Made by a program: the position numbers and the translations under genes
From: Novosphingobium sp. CF614
GTDB taxonomy: Bacteria > Pseudomonadota > Alphaproteobacteria > Sphingomonadales > Sphingomonadaceae
Assembly (NCBI RefSeq): GCF_900113255.1
Contig: NZ_FOOR01000007.1
Coordinates: 1 to 64,000, forward strand
Direction of reading: 5' to 3'
DNA length: 64,000 nucleotides
Shown: positions 6,896-15,503 of the stretch, in pieces
Layout of the letters: each line of letters starts with the position of its first letter
Numbering within the stretch: position 1 is the stretch's first letter
The notes under the pieces: model-generated
What the model saw: only the letters and a program-made list of their open reading frames with translations
What the model was told of the DNA's origin: nothing
Databases searched by the model: none

Positions 6896-9631
6896 TTATA
6901 GTTTAAGCGTGGCGGAAACGTAGTAGCTGCGGCCGACGAAGCTGCTTTCCTGCCAGATCGACGGATCGGTCTTGTAAGCCTCTTCACGGCTGTTGTTCAG
7001 GTTGATCACACCCGCGCTGAAGCTGAGGCGATCGTTGGGCGAGTAGCCGCCGCTGAGGTCGATCTGGGTGCGGGCGCGGACGGTGTGATCCTCGCGGGCG
7101 AAGAAGCTGTCGGCGTTGCTCTGGTCATATCCGCTACGATGGTTGATCGAGGCACGGATGTTGAAGTGCTCGTTCTCCCAGTAGGGCACCAGGTTCCAGG
7201 TGACCTTCGACAGGTTGCGGACCGTGTAGCCCGTGCCGATCGCCAATTTCTGCGGATAGACCCGGGTGAGGTTGGCCATGATGCCGAAGCCATCGACCGG
7301 CAGCAGGTCGTCGAAGTTCTGATTCCAGCTGACCTCGAAACCCTTGAGCTTGATCGTGCTCGGATCGTTCAGGTTCGCCGTGATGTCATAGATGGCTCCC
7401 GAGCTGTCGACGCAGTCGCCGGTCGAGTTCGTGGAGAGCGCGGTGCCCTGCCAGGAAGACGGGCAAACCAGAGTCGAATAAGTGCCGTTCTTGATCCACT
7501 TGTAGAACCCGGCGATCGTGATCGCGCTGCCACGGCCGTAATACCACTCGACGCCCAGGTCGAGCTGGTCGGCCGTGAGGGCCTTCAGGTTCGCCTGGCC
7601 GAGATTGATCGAGTAGGTATTCGTGCTCGAAGAGTACGACTGGGTCCGCGCCATCGGGGTGGTGGAGTCCATGATCGGACGGACCAGCACCTTGGCGGCG
7701 GCGAAGCGGACCTGCAGATTGTTGGCCGGTTCCAGCACCAGGTTCAGGCTGGGCAGGATGTTGCCGTAGTTCTGGCTGATGGTGTAGTCGCCGATGTCTG
7801 CTTGGACGTCGGTATAGCCATCAGTCCGCCCAGTGGTGACGTTGCCGTTCACCTTTTGCTTCGTGTGTTCATAGCGCACACCGATGTTGCCGCGTAGCGG
7901 CATGCCGCCGATCGTGGTGTCGATGTCGCCCATGAAGTAGCCCGACGCCATGTAACGGTTGACGCTGAAGCTGCCTTCCGGCGCGTAGATATCGGAGACC
8001 GTGAGCCCGGAGGCCTTCAGTCCGGCCGCCCAGGCCGAGATATCCGGGGCCACCCAGCTGTTCGGTATGGAGAACTCGCCGTTCATGAAGTTGGTGACGT
8101 TGATATTGGAGCTGGAAAGGGTCGGGAAGATGGTGGTCTGCGCCCCGGGGTAGGTGCCGTTGACCTTCAGTTGGTAAAGGTCGTGGCGGGTTACGTAACG
8201 GTTGAAGTTCTCGTCGCGGTACTTCGCGCCAAGGGTCAGCGTCTTGATCGGGCCGAGCGCCACTTCCTTGCTGATATCGACCTGACCCGACACCTCGCGC
8301 GAGGACATCAGGCGGGTTGCGCCGCTCGGATAGTCGTTGCGGTACAGGTTGGCCGGAGCATAGATCGACGGATCCGACAGGTTGGTGCTGCCGGTCGTGA
8401 AGATGATGTTATTGGGATCCGCGATGTTGATGTTCGCGGTCGGCACATAGATGCCCATAACCACGGCATCTTCCCTCCAGTAGGTATTGCCGCGGGTATA
8501 GTTGCCCACTCCTCGCACGGTCCAGCCATTGTCGCCGGTCCACTTCGCCGACAGGGTGTAACCCTGGCTGGTCAGCTTGCGATCTTCGTGCTGGCGGTTG
8601 TTTTCCAGCTGCAGGTTGTTTGCAGTTGTATCGACCGCGACGCCGTCCACCACCTCATTGGCGGTTACCGACGCAGTTCCTAGCGGAGTGCTGCCCGAGG
8701 TGTTGAAGAAGAAGACCTGCTGGTTGAGGTCGTATTCGGTCTTGTCGCGGGCCCAGATCCCCGTGGCCATGACCTCGAGGTTGTCAGTCGGCTGCCATTG
8801 CAGACCGCCGCTGGCCATCAACTGCTCGGTCGTGCGGTCGATGCGGCGATAGCGCAGGCGACGCGGGGTGAGGGTCGAACCGTTGATGTTGTTGGTCCAC
8901 CAGCGGTCCATCCAGACGTAGTCCGCGCGGTCCTGCAGCTTCTGGTAGCCGACGTTCAGGTAAACCCCCAGCGTCCCGCCAGCCAACTGGTCGACATAGC
9001 TGCCGCTGATCTTGGGCGTGACCTTGCCGCCCGCGTATTCGGAATTCTGTCCCTTTACGGTCAGGACGATTTTGCGCTCGTTATAGTCCAACGGCTTGGT
9101 GGTCACGATATTCACCGTGCCGGAAAGGCCGCCCGCATCCATGTCGGCGGTCGGCGACTTGATGACCTCGATGGAACTCGCCAGCTCGGTCTGGATGATG
9201 TCGTAGCGAAAGCCGTCCGTGAAGTCGGCGGTCTTGAAGGTCTGGCCGTTGACCGTGGTCATCGCATACTGCGGCCCAAGGCCACGCACGCTGATCGTGG
9301 CGCCGCGCCCGTTGATGTTGGACATCTGGACGCCGGAGATGCGCTGGATGGCTTCGGTGATGTTCTGGCTGGGGAACTTTCCGAGATCTTCCGACGAAAT
9401 GCCGTCCAGCACGCGAACGTCGTTGCGCTTCACCTGAAGGGCATTGTCGATCGATGCGCGGATGCCGGTAACGACGATCTCGCCGCCCGGCTCTTCCGGC
9501 GTCGCCTGGGCATCTGCCGATTGTGCGTAGGCCGACGTAGAAATCGCCAGCGCCGCGGTGCAGCCGGTCGCCATCAGCGCGATTCGACGCAAGCGAGCGC
9601 TCCGCATGCGGGTATCATGTGCAATTTTCAT
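6896..9631 (-). CDS. TonB-dependent outer-membrane receptor (glycan uptake)
   Basis: This 911-residue protein should form a 22-strand outer-membrane barrel that imports a ligand using TonB energy. It has a signal peptide (hydrophobic LIALMATGCTAALAI region, cleavage near AYAQS), a plug domain from ~residue 50 (EIVVTGIRASIDNAL, then LGKFPSQNITEAIQRI and a VRGLGPQ segment) and a long barrel ending YYVSATLKL with the expected alternating C-terminal strand. The plug start with a RASIDNAL helix is typical of the large receptors that sphingomonads, Caulobacter and Xanthomonas place in sugar loci. It is the outermost gene of the carbohydrate locus and carries an operator shared with the hexuronate transporter and the GntR gene, so its ligand is probably a glucuronate-containing oligosaccharide. 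The ATG is preceded by GGGAGGG. Confidence 0.9.
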   Translation of the reverse strand: MKIAHDTRMRSARLRRIALMATGCTAALAISTSAYAQSADAQATPEEPGGEIVVTGIRASIDNALQVKRNDVRVLDGISSEDLGKFPSQNITEAIQRISGVQMSNINGRGATISVRGLGPQYAMTTVNGQTFKTADFTDGFRYDIIQTELASSIEVIKSPTADMDAGGLSGTVNIVTTKPLDYNERKIVLTVKGQNSEYAGGKVTPKISGSYVDQLAGGTLGVYLNVGYQKLQDRADYVWMDRWWTNNINGSTLTPRRLRYRRIDRTTEQLMASGGLQWQPTDNLEVMATGIWARDKTEYDLNQQVFFFNTSGSTPLGTASVTANEVVDGVAVDTTANNLQLENNRQHEDRKLTSQGYTLSAKWTGDNGWTVRGVGNYTRGNTYWREDAVVMGIYVPTANINIADPNNIIFTTGSTNLSDPSIYAPANLYRNDYPSGATRLMSSREVSGQVDISKEVALGPIKTLTLGAKYRDENFNRYVTRHDLYQLKVNGTYPGAQTTIFPTLSSSNINVTNFMNGEFSIPNSWVAPDISAWAAGLKASGLTVSDIYAPEGSFSVNRYMASGYFMGDIDTTIGGMPLRGNIGVRYEHTKQKVNGNVTTGRTDGYTDVQADIGDYTISQNYGNILPSLNLVLEPANNLQVRFAAAKVLVRPIMDSTTPMARTQSYSSSTNTYSINLGQANLKALTADQLDLGVEWYYGRGSAITIAGFYKWIKNGTYSTLVCPSSWQGTALSTNSTGDCVDSSGAIYDITANLNDPSTIKLKGFEVSWNQNFDDLLPVDGFGIMANLTRVYPQKLAIGTGYTVRNLSKVTWNLVPYWENEHFNIRASINHRSGYDQSNADSFFAREDHTVRARTQIDLSGGYSPNDRLSFSAGVINLNNSREEAYKTDPSIWQESSFVGRSYYVSATLKL

Positions 9632-9674
9632 ATTAACCCTCCCATTAATCCCCGAAAGACGGCTGGCGCCTTTA

Positions 9675-9717
9675 TGGTCTTACCAATTTTATAGACAGAT
9701 TTTTGATGGTTGGTCAA
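9675..9717 (-). promoter_or_regulatory. Receptor promoter with GntR-type operator
   Basis: On the minus strand, TTGACC (9712-9717) and TATAAA (9688-9693) are separated by 18 bp and make a good sigma-70 promoter. The operator TGGTAAGACCA (9675-9685) follows the -10 box and would cover the transcription start. The same operator core, TGGT-N3-ACCA, recurs before the hexuronate transporter and before gntR. Confidence 0.7.
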
Positions 9718-9781
9718 GATATGTTCATCAGCATGTGTGCCGTGAAAATTCCGGGCCTCATCAGCAAAGAGCGTAGGGCCT

Positions 9782-11068
9782 TCAGGCCGCGCCGAAGTCC
9801 GGGCCGATGGAATTGCGCTTGTCTGACAGCACGATCCAAAGAACGGCCATGCCGATCAGGTCCAAGCCCGCCAGCGCCACGAAAAGTGGGTTGTAGCCGT
9901 AGACATCGGCGCTCTTGCCGATAAGCAGCGTGAACAGCATCCCGCCGATCCACGCCATCGTTCCCGCCATTCCACTGGCGGTTCCCACGGTGCGGCTGGA
10001 GAAGATGTCCGAACACAAGGTAATCAGCGCACCGTTGAGCATCTGGTGTGCAAATCCGCCCACGCAGAACAGCGCGATGGCAACTCCGGGCGATCCGGAC
10101 AGGCCAATGCAGGCCGGACCGATCATGCAGAGCGCGCCGACCGACATGGTGATCTTGCGCGAAGCGAGCATGCCTGTTCCCCTGCGCATCAGCCATGACG
10201 GCAGCAGGCCAGCGACGAGCGAACCCAGATCCGCCGCAACGAAGGGCATCCAGCCCCATAACGCCACGCTCTTGAGATCGAGGTTCCAGACCGCGACGAG
10301 GTAGAGCGGGATGAAGAAGTTGAACGTCTGCCAGGCCGGTTCGGCGAAAAACCTGGGAATGGCGATCGCCCAGAAGCCGCGCGACTTCAGCACCTCCATC
10401 CGGGTCGAGGGACGGCCGGCTTGCTCATCCCCCGCCTGCCCTGCGGAGATCAGGGCATGCTCCTCCACGCCAAGCCGTCCGTGACGGTCCGGGGTGTCGT
10501 ATCCGAACCACCACAGCAGGGCCCAGCACAGACTGAGCGCGCCCGTGAACAGGAAGGCCGATTGCCAACCCCACGTCAGGATGCAGAACACGACCAGCGG
10601 CGGCGCGACGACGGCGCCTACGCTCGTGCCCATCTGGAACGCGGAGGTCGCCAGCGATCGCTCGCGCGCGGGAAACCATTCCGATACGGCCTTCGTTCCA
10701 GCCGGAATCGCCGCAGCCTCGGTCGCGCCGAGCAGGCCGCGGAATATCGCGAGCCCCTGCCAGCTGGAGGCGAGGCCATGCGCCATGTTGGCGAGCGCCC
10801 AGCCTACCGCGAAAAGGAAGAAACCAAGGCGCGTGCCCAGCAGATCAAGCACCGCTCCCGCCACGGTCTGCATCACCGTGTAGGCAAGCTGGAAGGCCAT
10901 GACGACGTAGCTGTACTGCTCGGTCGACATGCCGAACTTTTCCGTGAGCGTGGGCGCGGCAACCGAAAGCGTCGAGCGGGCCAGATAGTTCAGGATCGTG
11001 CCCAGCGTGACCAGGCCGATGATCCACCATCGCAAATGGCGGATGCGCGCTTTTCCATTCCCGCTCAA
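9782..11068 (-). CDS. MFS hexuronate transporter (ExuT-like, ACS family)
   Basis: This inner-membrane transporter has about twelve hydrophobic segments and should import glucuronate or galacturonate by proton symport. The start LRWWIIGLVTLGTILNYLARSTLS, the FRGLLGATEAAAIPAG loop and KAVSEWFPARERSLA match anion:cation symporters of the ExuT group. Upstream in-frame codons up to 11119 are TTG without a ribosome site and would run into the operator at 11122. The TTG at 11068, six bases after GGGGGAG, is the better start and gives 428 residues. It lies between the receptor and the inositol ABC transporter genes, with its own promoter and operator. Substrate choice is inferred from family resemblance and from the uxaC/uxuB genes of the same apparent regulon. 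Confidence 0.82.
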   Translation of the reverse strand: MSGNGKARIRHLRWWIIGLVTLGTILNYLARSTLSVAAPTLTEKFGMSTEQYSYVVMAFQLAYTVMQTVAGAVLDLLGTRLGFFLFAVGWALANMAHGLASSWQGLAIFRGLLGATEAAAIPAGTKAVSEWFPARERSLATSAFQMGTSVGAVVAPPLVVFCILTWGWQSAFLFTGALSLCWALLWWFGYDTPDRHGRLGVEEHALISAGQAGDEQAGRPSTRMEVLKSRGFWAIAIPRFFAEPAWQTFNFFIPLYLVAVWNLDLKSVALWGWMPFVAADLGSLVAGLLPSWLMRRGTGMLASRKITMSVGALCMIGPACIGLSGSPGVAIALFCVGGFAHQMLNGALITLCSDIFSSRTVGTASGMAGTMAWIGGMLFTLLIGKSADVYGYNPLFVALAGLDLIGMAVLWIVLSDKRNSIGPDFGAA

Positions 11069-11121
11069 ATCGTGCTCCCCCAAGGCTCGCGGACCGGGGC
11101 ACTCGCCAAGCGATCGCAAAT

Positions 11122-11159
11122 TGGTCTTACCATTTGGCAGGACACATGGATGATGTCAA
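11122..11159 (-). promoter_or_regulatory. Transporter promoter region with GntR-type operator
   Basis: On the minus strand a consensus TTGACA (11154-11159) is followed 21 bp later by the operator TGGTAAGACCA (11122-11132), identical in its 11 bases to the one before the TonB receptor. The -10 box is weak and overlaps the operator. The arrangement fits repression by the locus GntR protein. Confidence 0.65.
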
Positions 11160-11176
11160 ATCCGCTGGTGGAACCC

Positions 11177-12178
11177 TCAGCCGATGCGCTTCTTGGCGTA
11201 GGTGTCGAAGATCACGGCCAGAACTATGATCACGCCGATCACGATCTGTTGGTAGTACGCATTGACCCCCATCATGACGAGACCGTTCGAGAGCACGCCA
11301 ATCAGAAGCGCCCCGATCAAGGTGCCGCCGATGCCACCCACGCCACCGGCCAGACTGGCTCCGCCGATGACGACGGACGCAATGACGCGCAGCTCGTAAC
11401 CGACGCCGCCCACTGCTTCGGCGGAATTGAGCCGCGCCATCAGCAGAAAGCCTGCAAACCCCGAAAGACATCCCACGATCACGTAGACACTGGTTTCCAG
11501 TCGCTTGATGTCGAGGCCACTCAGGCGCGCGGCCTCGGCATTACCACCGACGGCGTAGATCTGGCGGCCAAACCGGGTATACCGTTGCACGACGTATCCG
11601 ACGAATGCCACCAATGCGAACACCGCCACCGGAACCGGCACGCCGAGGATGGCGCCGGTGCCCCACCAGCGCACCCCTTCACTGAAACCGCTGATCGGTC
11701 CGCCGTCGTTGACCAGCAGCGTGGCGCCCCGCCACACGGTCATGCCGCCCAGCGTGGTGATGAAGGCCGGGACATTGAACCAGGTCGTAACCTTGCCATG
11801 GACAAAGCCGACCAGCGTTCCAACAAGGACCGCGATGCAAAGGCCGAGCAGCCAATCGGGGCCGAAAGCCCAGCCCGAGAGGTTCATCGCCCAGGCCGCG
11901 CAGATCGACGCGAGAGCCAGGGTCGATCCCACCGCCAAGTCGACGCCGGCAGTGATGATGACGAAGGTCATTCCCACCGCGATGACTCCGTAGATAGAGA
12001 CGTCCGCCAGAATGTTGCCGATGTTGCGCAGTGAAAGGAAATGCGGGTTCTGGGACAGGAAAAACAGGCACATGAGGACCAGGAAAACCCCGGTCCCATA
12101 GCGATTGAGGAACTCGATCGTCGACGACCTGCGCGGTGCAAGCTCTTGCGTGGCGGGCTCCTGAACTCTGGCGTCCAT
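11177..12178 (-). CDS. Sugar ABC transporter permease (inositol/ribose type)
   Basis: The protein is a RbsC/IatP-type inner-membrane permease with 8-10 hydrophobic segments and the family motifs VGMTFVIITAGVDLAVGS and NVPAFITTLGG. It should pair with the duplicated ATPase encoded immediately upstream and with the binding protein at 21338. The ATG at 12178 has AGGGA eight bases before it; an in-frame ATG at 12199 has none, so 333 residues is preferred. It is the last gene of the iol operon, which argues for inositol as the cargo; ribose-type transporters look the same by eye. Confidence 0.82.
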   Translation of the reverse strand: MDARVQEPATQELAPRRSSTIEFLNRYGTGVFLVLMCLFFLSQNPHFLSLRNIGNILADVSIYGVIAVGMTFVIITAGVDLAVGSTLALASICAAWAMNLSGWAFGPDWLLGLCIAVLVGTLVGFVHGKVTTWFNVPAFITTLGGMTVWRGATLLVNDGGPISGFSEGVRWWGTGAILGVPVPVAVFALVAFVGYVVQRYTRFGRQIYAVGGNAEAARLSGLDIKRLETSVYVIVGCLSGFAGFLLMARLNSAEAVGGVGYELRVIASVVIGGASLAGGVGGIGGTLIGALLIGVLSNGLVMMGVNAYYQQIVIGVIIVLAVIFDTYAKKRIG

Positions 12179-12202
12179 CGTTTTTATCCCTGTCTGCATG
12201 GT

Positions 12203-13747
12203 TCAGGCCGCAACTGGCGGGCGGTCCTGCCCGACCGTCATAAGCCGCATCAATGTTTCCTCGTCGGCACCGTCTCCCGGAACCACGTCCATGATCCGCC
12301 CTTCACGGAACACTGCGATCCGGTCGCTGACAGCCATGACCTCCGACAGTTCGGAGGATATGACGATCACCCCCACTCCATTGGCGGCCATGTCCGCCAG
12401 CACCTGATGCACTTCGGCCTTGGCGCCGATGTCGATGCCGCGCGTGGGTTCGTCCACGATCAGAACACGCGGCGCCAGCGCCATGCAGCGGGCCAGCAGC
12501 ACTTTCTGCTGGTTGCCGCCGGAAAGCTTGCCGATCGGGGTCGACTGGCTAGGCATGCGAATACTCAGCGCCTTGCGATAATGCTCCACCAGCGCCTTCT
12601 CCGCTGCGTCGTCGACAAAGATCTTCCAACGGGCGAGTGCCGGCAGGTTGGGCAGAACCATGTTCTGGCGAACGGAATGGTTCAGGAAGCATCCTTGTTG
12701 CTTGCGATCCTCCGGCACCAGCGCGATTCCTTTGCGTAACGCTTCGCCGGGAGAACGCAGCGGCCGCATTTCGCCGCCGCCCAGCCACAATACGCCGTCG
12801 TCGCAACGGTCCGCACCGAACACGATCCGCGCCAGTTCGGTCCGTCCGGCTCCGACCAGGCCTGCGAAGCCGAGTATCTCGCCCGCGTGAACTTCGATCG
12901 AAAGGTCCCTCAGTTCGGTCGCATGCGGATCGCGGCTGCTGCGCGCCCTGTTGATGTCCTCCACCTTCAGGACGACCCGGTCCGTTGCAGTGCTGACGGG
13001 ACGGCGGATGAACTCCACGTCACGCCCGACCATCAGCCGGATGAGATCGGGAATGCCGTGCTCCGCCACAAGGCCATCCGCAACGAAGCAGCCGTCGCGA
13101 AGGACCGTGAAGCGGTCGCATACTTCCATCACCTCGATCAGCCGATGCGTCACATAGATGATCGAAACGCCCCTGGCCCGGAGATCGGCGACGATCCGGT
13201 GCAGCACCCGCACTTCGCGGTCGGACAGGGCCGCCGTGGGCTCGTCCATGATAATCAGCCGCGCCTGAAAGGTCACGGCGCGAGCAATTTCCACCATCTG
13301 CTGTTCAGCTACTGAAAGCGAGCGGACCCTGGCCCTGGGATCGAGCCTGAGCCCAAGATCCGAAAGGACTGCTCGGGTATCGTCAAACAGCCTGCGCCAG
13401 TCGATCAACCCGAAGCGCCGGGGCTCGCGGCCGAGATAGATGTTCTCGGCCACGGACATCTCGGGCAGTAGGTTGAATTCCTGATAGATGGTAACGATGC
13501 CGAGCTGCTGACGCTTGAGCGGCGTGTCGAAAGGAGAAAGGACGGTGCCGTCGAACAGGATGCTGCCGCCATCCGCCGCTTGCGCGCCAGCAAGTATCTT
13601 CAGGAGCGTGGACTTGCCCGCACCATTCTCGCCCAGCAGCGCATGGACCTCTCCCTTGCGCACCCGCAGGTTCGCCCCGCCGAGGGCACGAACGCCGGGA
13701 AACGACTTTTCGATGCCTTCAGCATCGAGCAGCGATCGCTCCGTCAT
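12203..13747 (-). CDS. Sugar ABC transporter ATPase with two nucleotide-binding domains
   Basis: At 514 residues it has the length of RbsA/MglA/IatA proteins. The first domain has Walker A GENGAGKST, a signature-like LSVAEQQ and Walker B LIIMDEPTAALS. The second has the usual degenerate P-loop (GLVGAGRTELA), an intact LSGGNQQKV and VLIVDEPTRGID. It should energise uptake through the permease encoded 24 bp downstream. The start at 13747 is preferred over ATG 13753 because GAGAGG lies six bases before it. It follows iolB by 50 bp in the same direction and is probably co-transcribed with the iol genes. Confidence 0.88.
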   Translation of the reverse strand: MTERSLLDAEGIEKSFPGVRALGGANLRVRKGEVHALLGENGAGKSTLLKILAGAQAADGGSILFDGTVLSPFDTPLKRQQLGIVTIYQEFNLLPEMSVAENIYLGREPRRFGLIDWRRLFDDTRAVLSDLGLRLDPRARVRSLSVAEQQMVEIARAVTFQARLIIMDEPTAALSDREVRVLHRIVADLRARGVSIIYVTHRLIEVMEVCDRFTVLRDGCFVADGLVAEHGIPDLIRLMVGRDVEFIRRPVSTATDRVVLKVEDINRARSSRDPHATELRDLSIEVHAGEILGFAGLVGAGRTELARIVFGADRCDDGVLWLGGGEMRPLRSPGEALRKGIALVPEDRKQQGCFLNHSVRQNMVLPNLPALARWKIFVDDAAEKALVEHYRKALSIRMPSQSTPIGKLSGGNQQKVLLARCMALAPRVLIVDEPTRGIDIGAKAEVHQVLADMAANGVGVIVISSELSEVMAVSDRIAVFREGRIMDVVPGDGADEETLMRLMTVGQDRPPVAA

Positions 13748-13797
13748 CTTCATCCTCTCGTTGCGGCCGTCTCTATCCGGCTCGGGTCTTGTCTGTG

Positions 13798-14604
13798 TCA
13801 GCGCCCCATCAGCCAGTCGTGCGCGGGATCGTTATGGAATATCCATTGCCGCCGGGGCCCCGCCATCACGTTGAGGTAATAGAGGTCGTAACCATGCGGC
13901 GCCCCCACCGGATGATAGCCGCGCGGAACCAGGACGACGTCGCCATCCTCGACATGGACCGTCTCGTCGATGCTGCGATCATCGGTATAGACGCGTTGGA
14001 AGGCGAAGCCCTGCGGGGGATCTAGCCTGTGGTAATAGGTTTCCTCCAGCATGGTCATGGCATCGCCGGCATCTTCGTCATGCCGGTGGGGGGGATAGCT
14101 GGACCAGTGCCCTCCCGGAGTGATGACCTCGGTGATTAGCAGGCTTTCCGCGAGTTCCGTTTCCGGCAGGATGTTCCGTACCCGGCGCTGGTTGGTTCCC
14201 TTGCCGCGTACCTCGACGCTCATCCGGTCCGACGGGATCGAACGGACTTCGCCTGCCCCACCGGCCGGAGCGGAGCAGATGGCAATTTCGCATTCGTCCA
14301 GCGCGATCACGGTGCACGGAAGGCCCGCCGGAACGTAGACGGCGCCTGGCGCGCTGTCGTCGAATACGCTCTGGCGTCCACCCAGAGCGGCAAATTCATG
14401 CCCATCGGCGCCCACGTCCGCGCGGCCGGTCAGGACCATCACGCAAAGCTCGCGCCCCGGCTGGACGAACTCGACCCGCCTGCCGGGAGCAAGCCGCCTG
14501 ACCTCGAAACCGACATAAGCCCACCCCGCGCTCTGCGGTGTGATATCGATCATGCGCCCTTCGGCATCGGGTGCCCGGGGGCGTACGAGCAGCCGGGACA
14601 TCAT
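13798..14604 (-). CDS. iolB: 5-deoxy-glucuronate isomerase (IolB)
   Basis: IolB converts 5-deoxy-D-glucuronate, the product of IolD, to 5-dehydro-2-deoxy-D-gluconate. The 268-residue protein is a double cupin with metal-binding motifs YPPHRHDED and, later, VPRGYHPVGAPHGYDLYYLNV typical of this family. The ATG at 14604 overlaps the iolE stop (ATGA), indicating translational coupling; an adjacent second ATG at 14601 is the alternative. Its place in the iolC-D-E-B order supports the call. Confidence 0.93.
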   Translation of the reverse strand: MMSRLLVRPRAPDAEGRMIDITPQSAGWAYVGFEVRRLAPGRRVEFVQPGRELCVMVLTGRADVGADGHEFAALGGRQSVFDDSAPGAVYVPAGLPCTVIALDECEIAICSAPAGGAGEVRSIPSDRMSVEVRGKGTNQRRVRNILPETELAESLLITEVITPGGHWSSYPPHRHDEDAGDAMTMLEETYYHRLDPPQGFAFQRVYTDDRSIDETVHVEDGDVVLVPRGYHPVGAPHGYDLYYLNVMAGPRRQWIFHNDPAHDWLMGR

Positions 14605-15503
14605 GCGCTCTCCCTTGCGAATCCTGCCAAGGCGGCTTCGCGCTTGAGCGTGGCGAGCCCCAGCGTGGCGTATTCCTTCGGGTCTGCCACGGCCGGATCC
14701 TGCTCCGCCTCGATCACGACCCAACCTGAATAGTCGATAGCCTTGAGCGCGCGCATGACGGCACCGAAGCTGATCGAGCCGTCTCCCGGCACCGTGAACA
14801 TGCCCGCGAGCACGCCGTCGAGGAAACTTTCGCCGCCAGCCATGACAGCCTTGTGCACCGTGCGGCGAATATCCTTGGCGTGCACGTGGCTCACGCGCCC
14901 AGGATAGCGGTTTATCAATTCGACCGGATCATTTCCACCGAGCACGGCATGCCCGGTATCAATCACGAATCCCGCCGCCTCACCGGTCGCCGCCACGAAA
15001 GCCTCGATATCCGCGGGCTTCTCGACGCAGGTGCCGAGATGGTAGTGATAGGCGAAGCGCATTCCACGCGCCTGCACATATTCCGCGATCCTGGTCATCC
15101 TCTCGCCGAAGCGCGCCCATTCCCCTTCAGGCACACGCGGCTGCTCGCGCAAGGGATGGCTGCGATTGCCGTGCACGGCGTTGGAGCATTCCGCCGCGAT
15201 GAAGACGTCGCACCCCATGGCCTCGATCAGGGCTAGATGGTCCTGCATCGCCGCGATTTCGGCATCGGCATCCCGGGCGAGCAGATGCGTGGAATACCAG
15301 CCGCCGATCAGCGAGAGCCCATATCCGCCGAGCAAAGGCCCGAGTTCCTCCGCGCGGCGAGGGAATTTTCCGCCAAGTTCAACCCCTTCGAAACCAATGT
15401 CGCGACAATCCCCGAACAGCTTCTCGAGCGGTGTATCGCCGCCCAGTTCAGGCATATCGTCATTCATCCAGGCGATCGGGCTGACGCCCCAGCGAATTTT
15501 CAC
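14601..15503 (-). CDS. iolE: Myo-inosose-2 dehydratase (IolE)
   Basis: IolE dehydrates scyllo-inosose (2-keto-myo-inositol) to 3D-(3,5/4)-trihydroxycyclohexane-1,2-dione. The 300-residue protein is a xylose-isomerase-like TIM barrel. It begins KIRWGVSPIAWMNDDMPELGG, a recognisable IolE opening, and has FAYHYHLGTCVE and FVIDTGHAVLGGNDP, carrying conserved metal-binding His and Asp positions, then HAKDIR and VVIEAEQDPA. The GTG start overlaps the iolD stop (GTGA). Confidence 0.95.
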   Translation of the reverse strand: MKIRWGVSPIAWMNDDMPELGGDTPLEKLFGDCRDIGFEGVELGGKFPRRAEELGPLLGGYGLSLIGGWYSTHLLARDADAEIAAMQDHLALIEAMGCDVFIAAECSNAVHGNRSHPLREQPRVPEGEWARFGERMTRIAEYVQARGMRFAYHYHLGTCVEKPADIEAFVAATGEAAGFVIDTGHAVLGGNDPVELINRYPGRVSHVHAKDIRRTVHKAVMAGGESFLDGVLAGMFTVPGDGSISFGAVMRALKAIDYSGWVVIEAEQDPAVADPKEYATLGLATLKREAALAGFARESA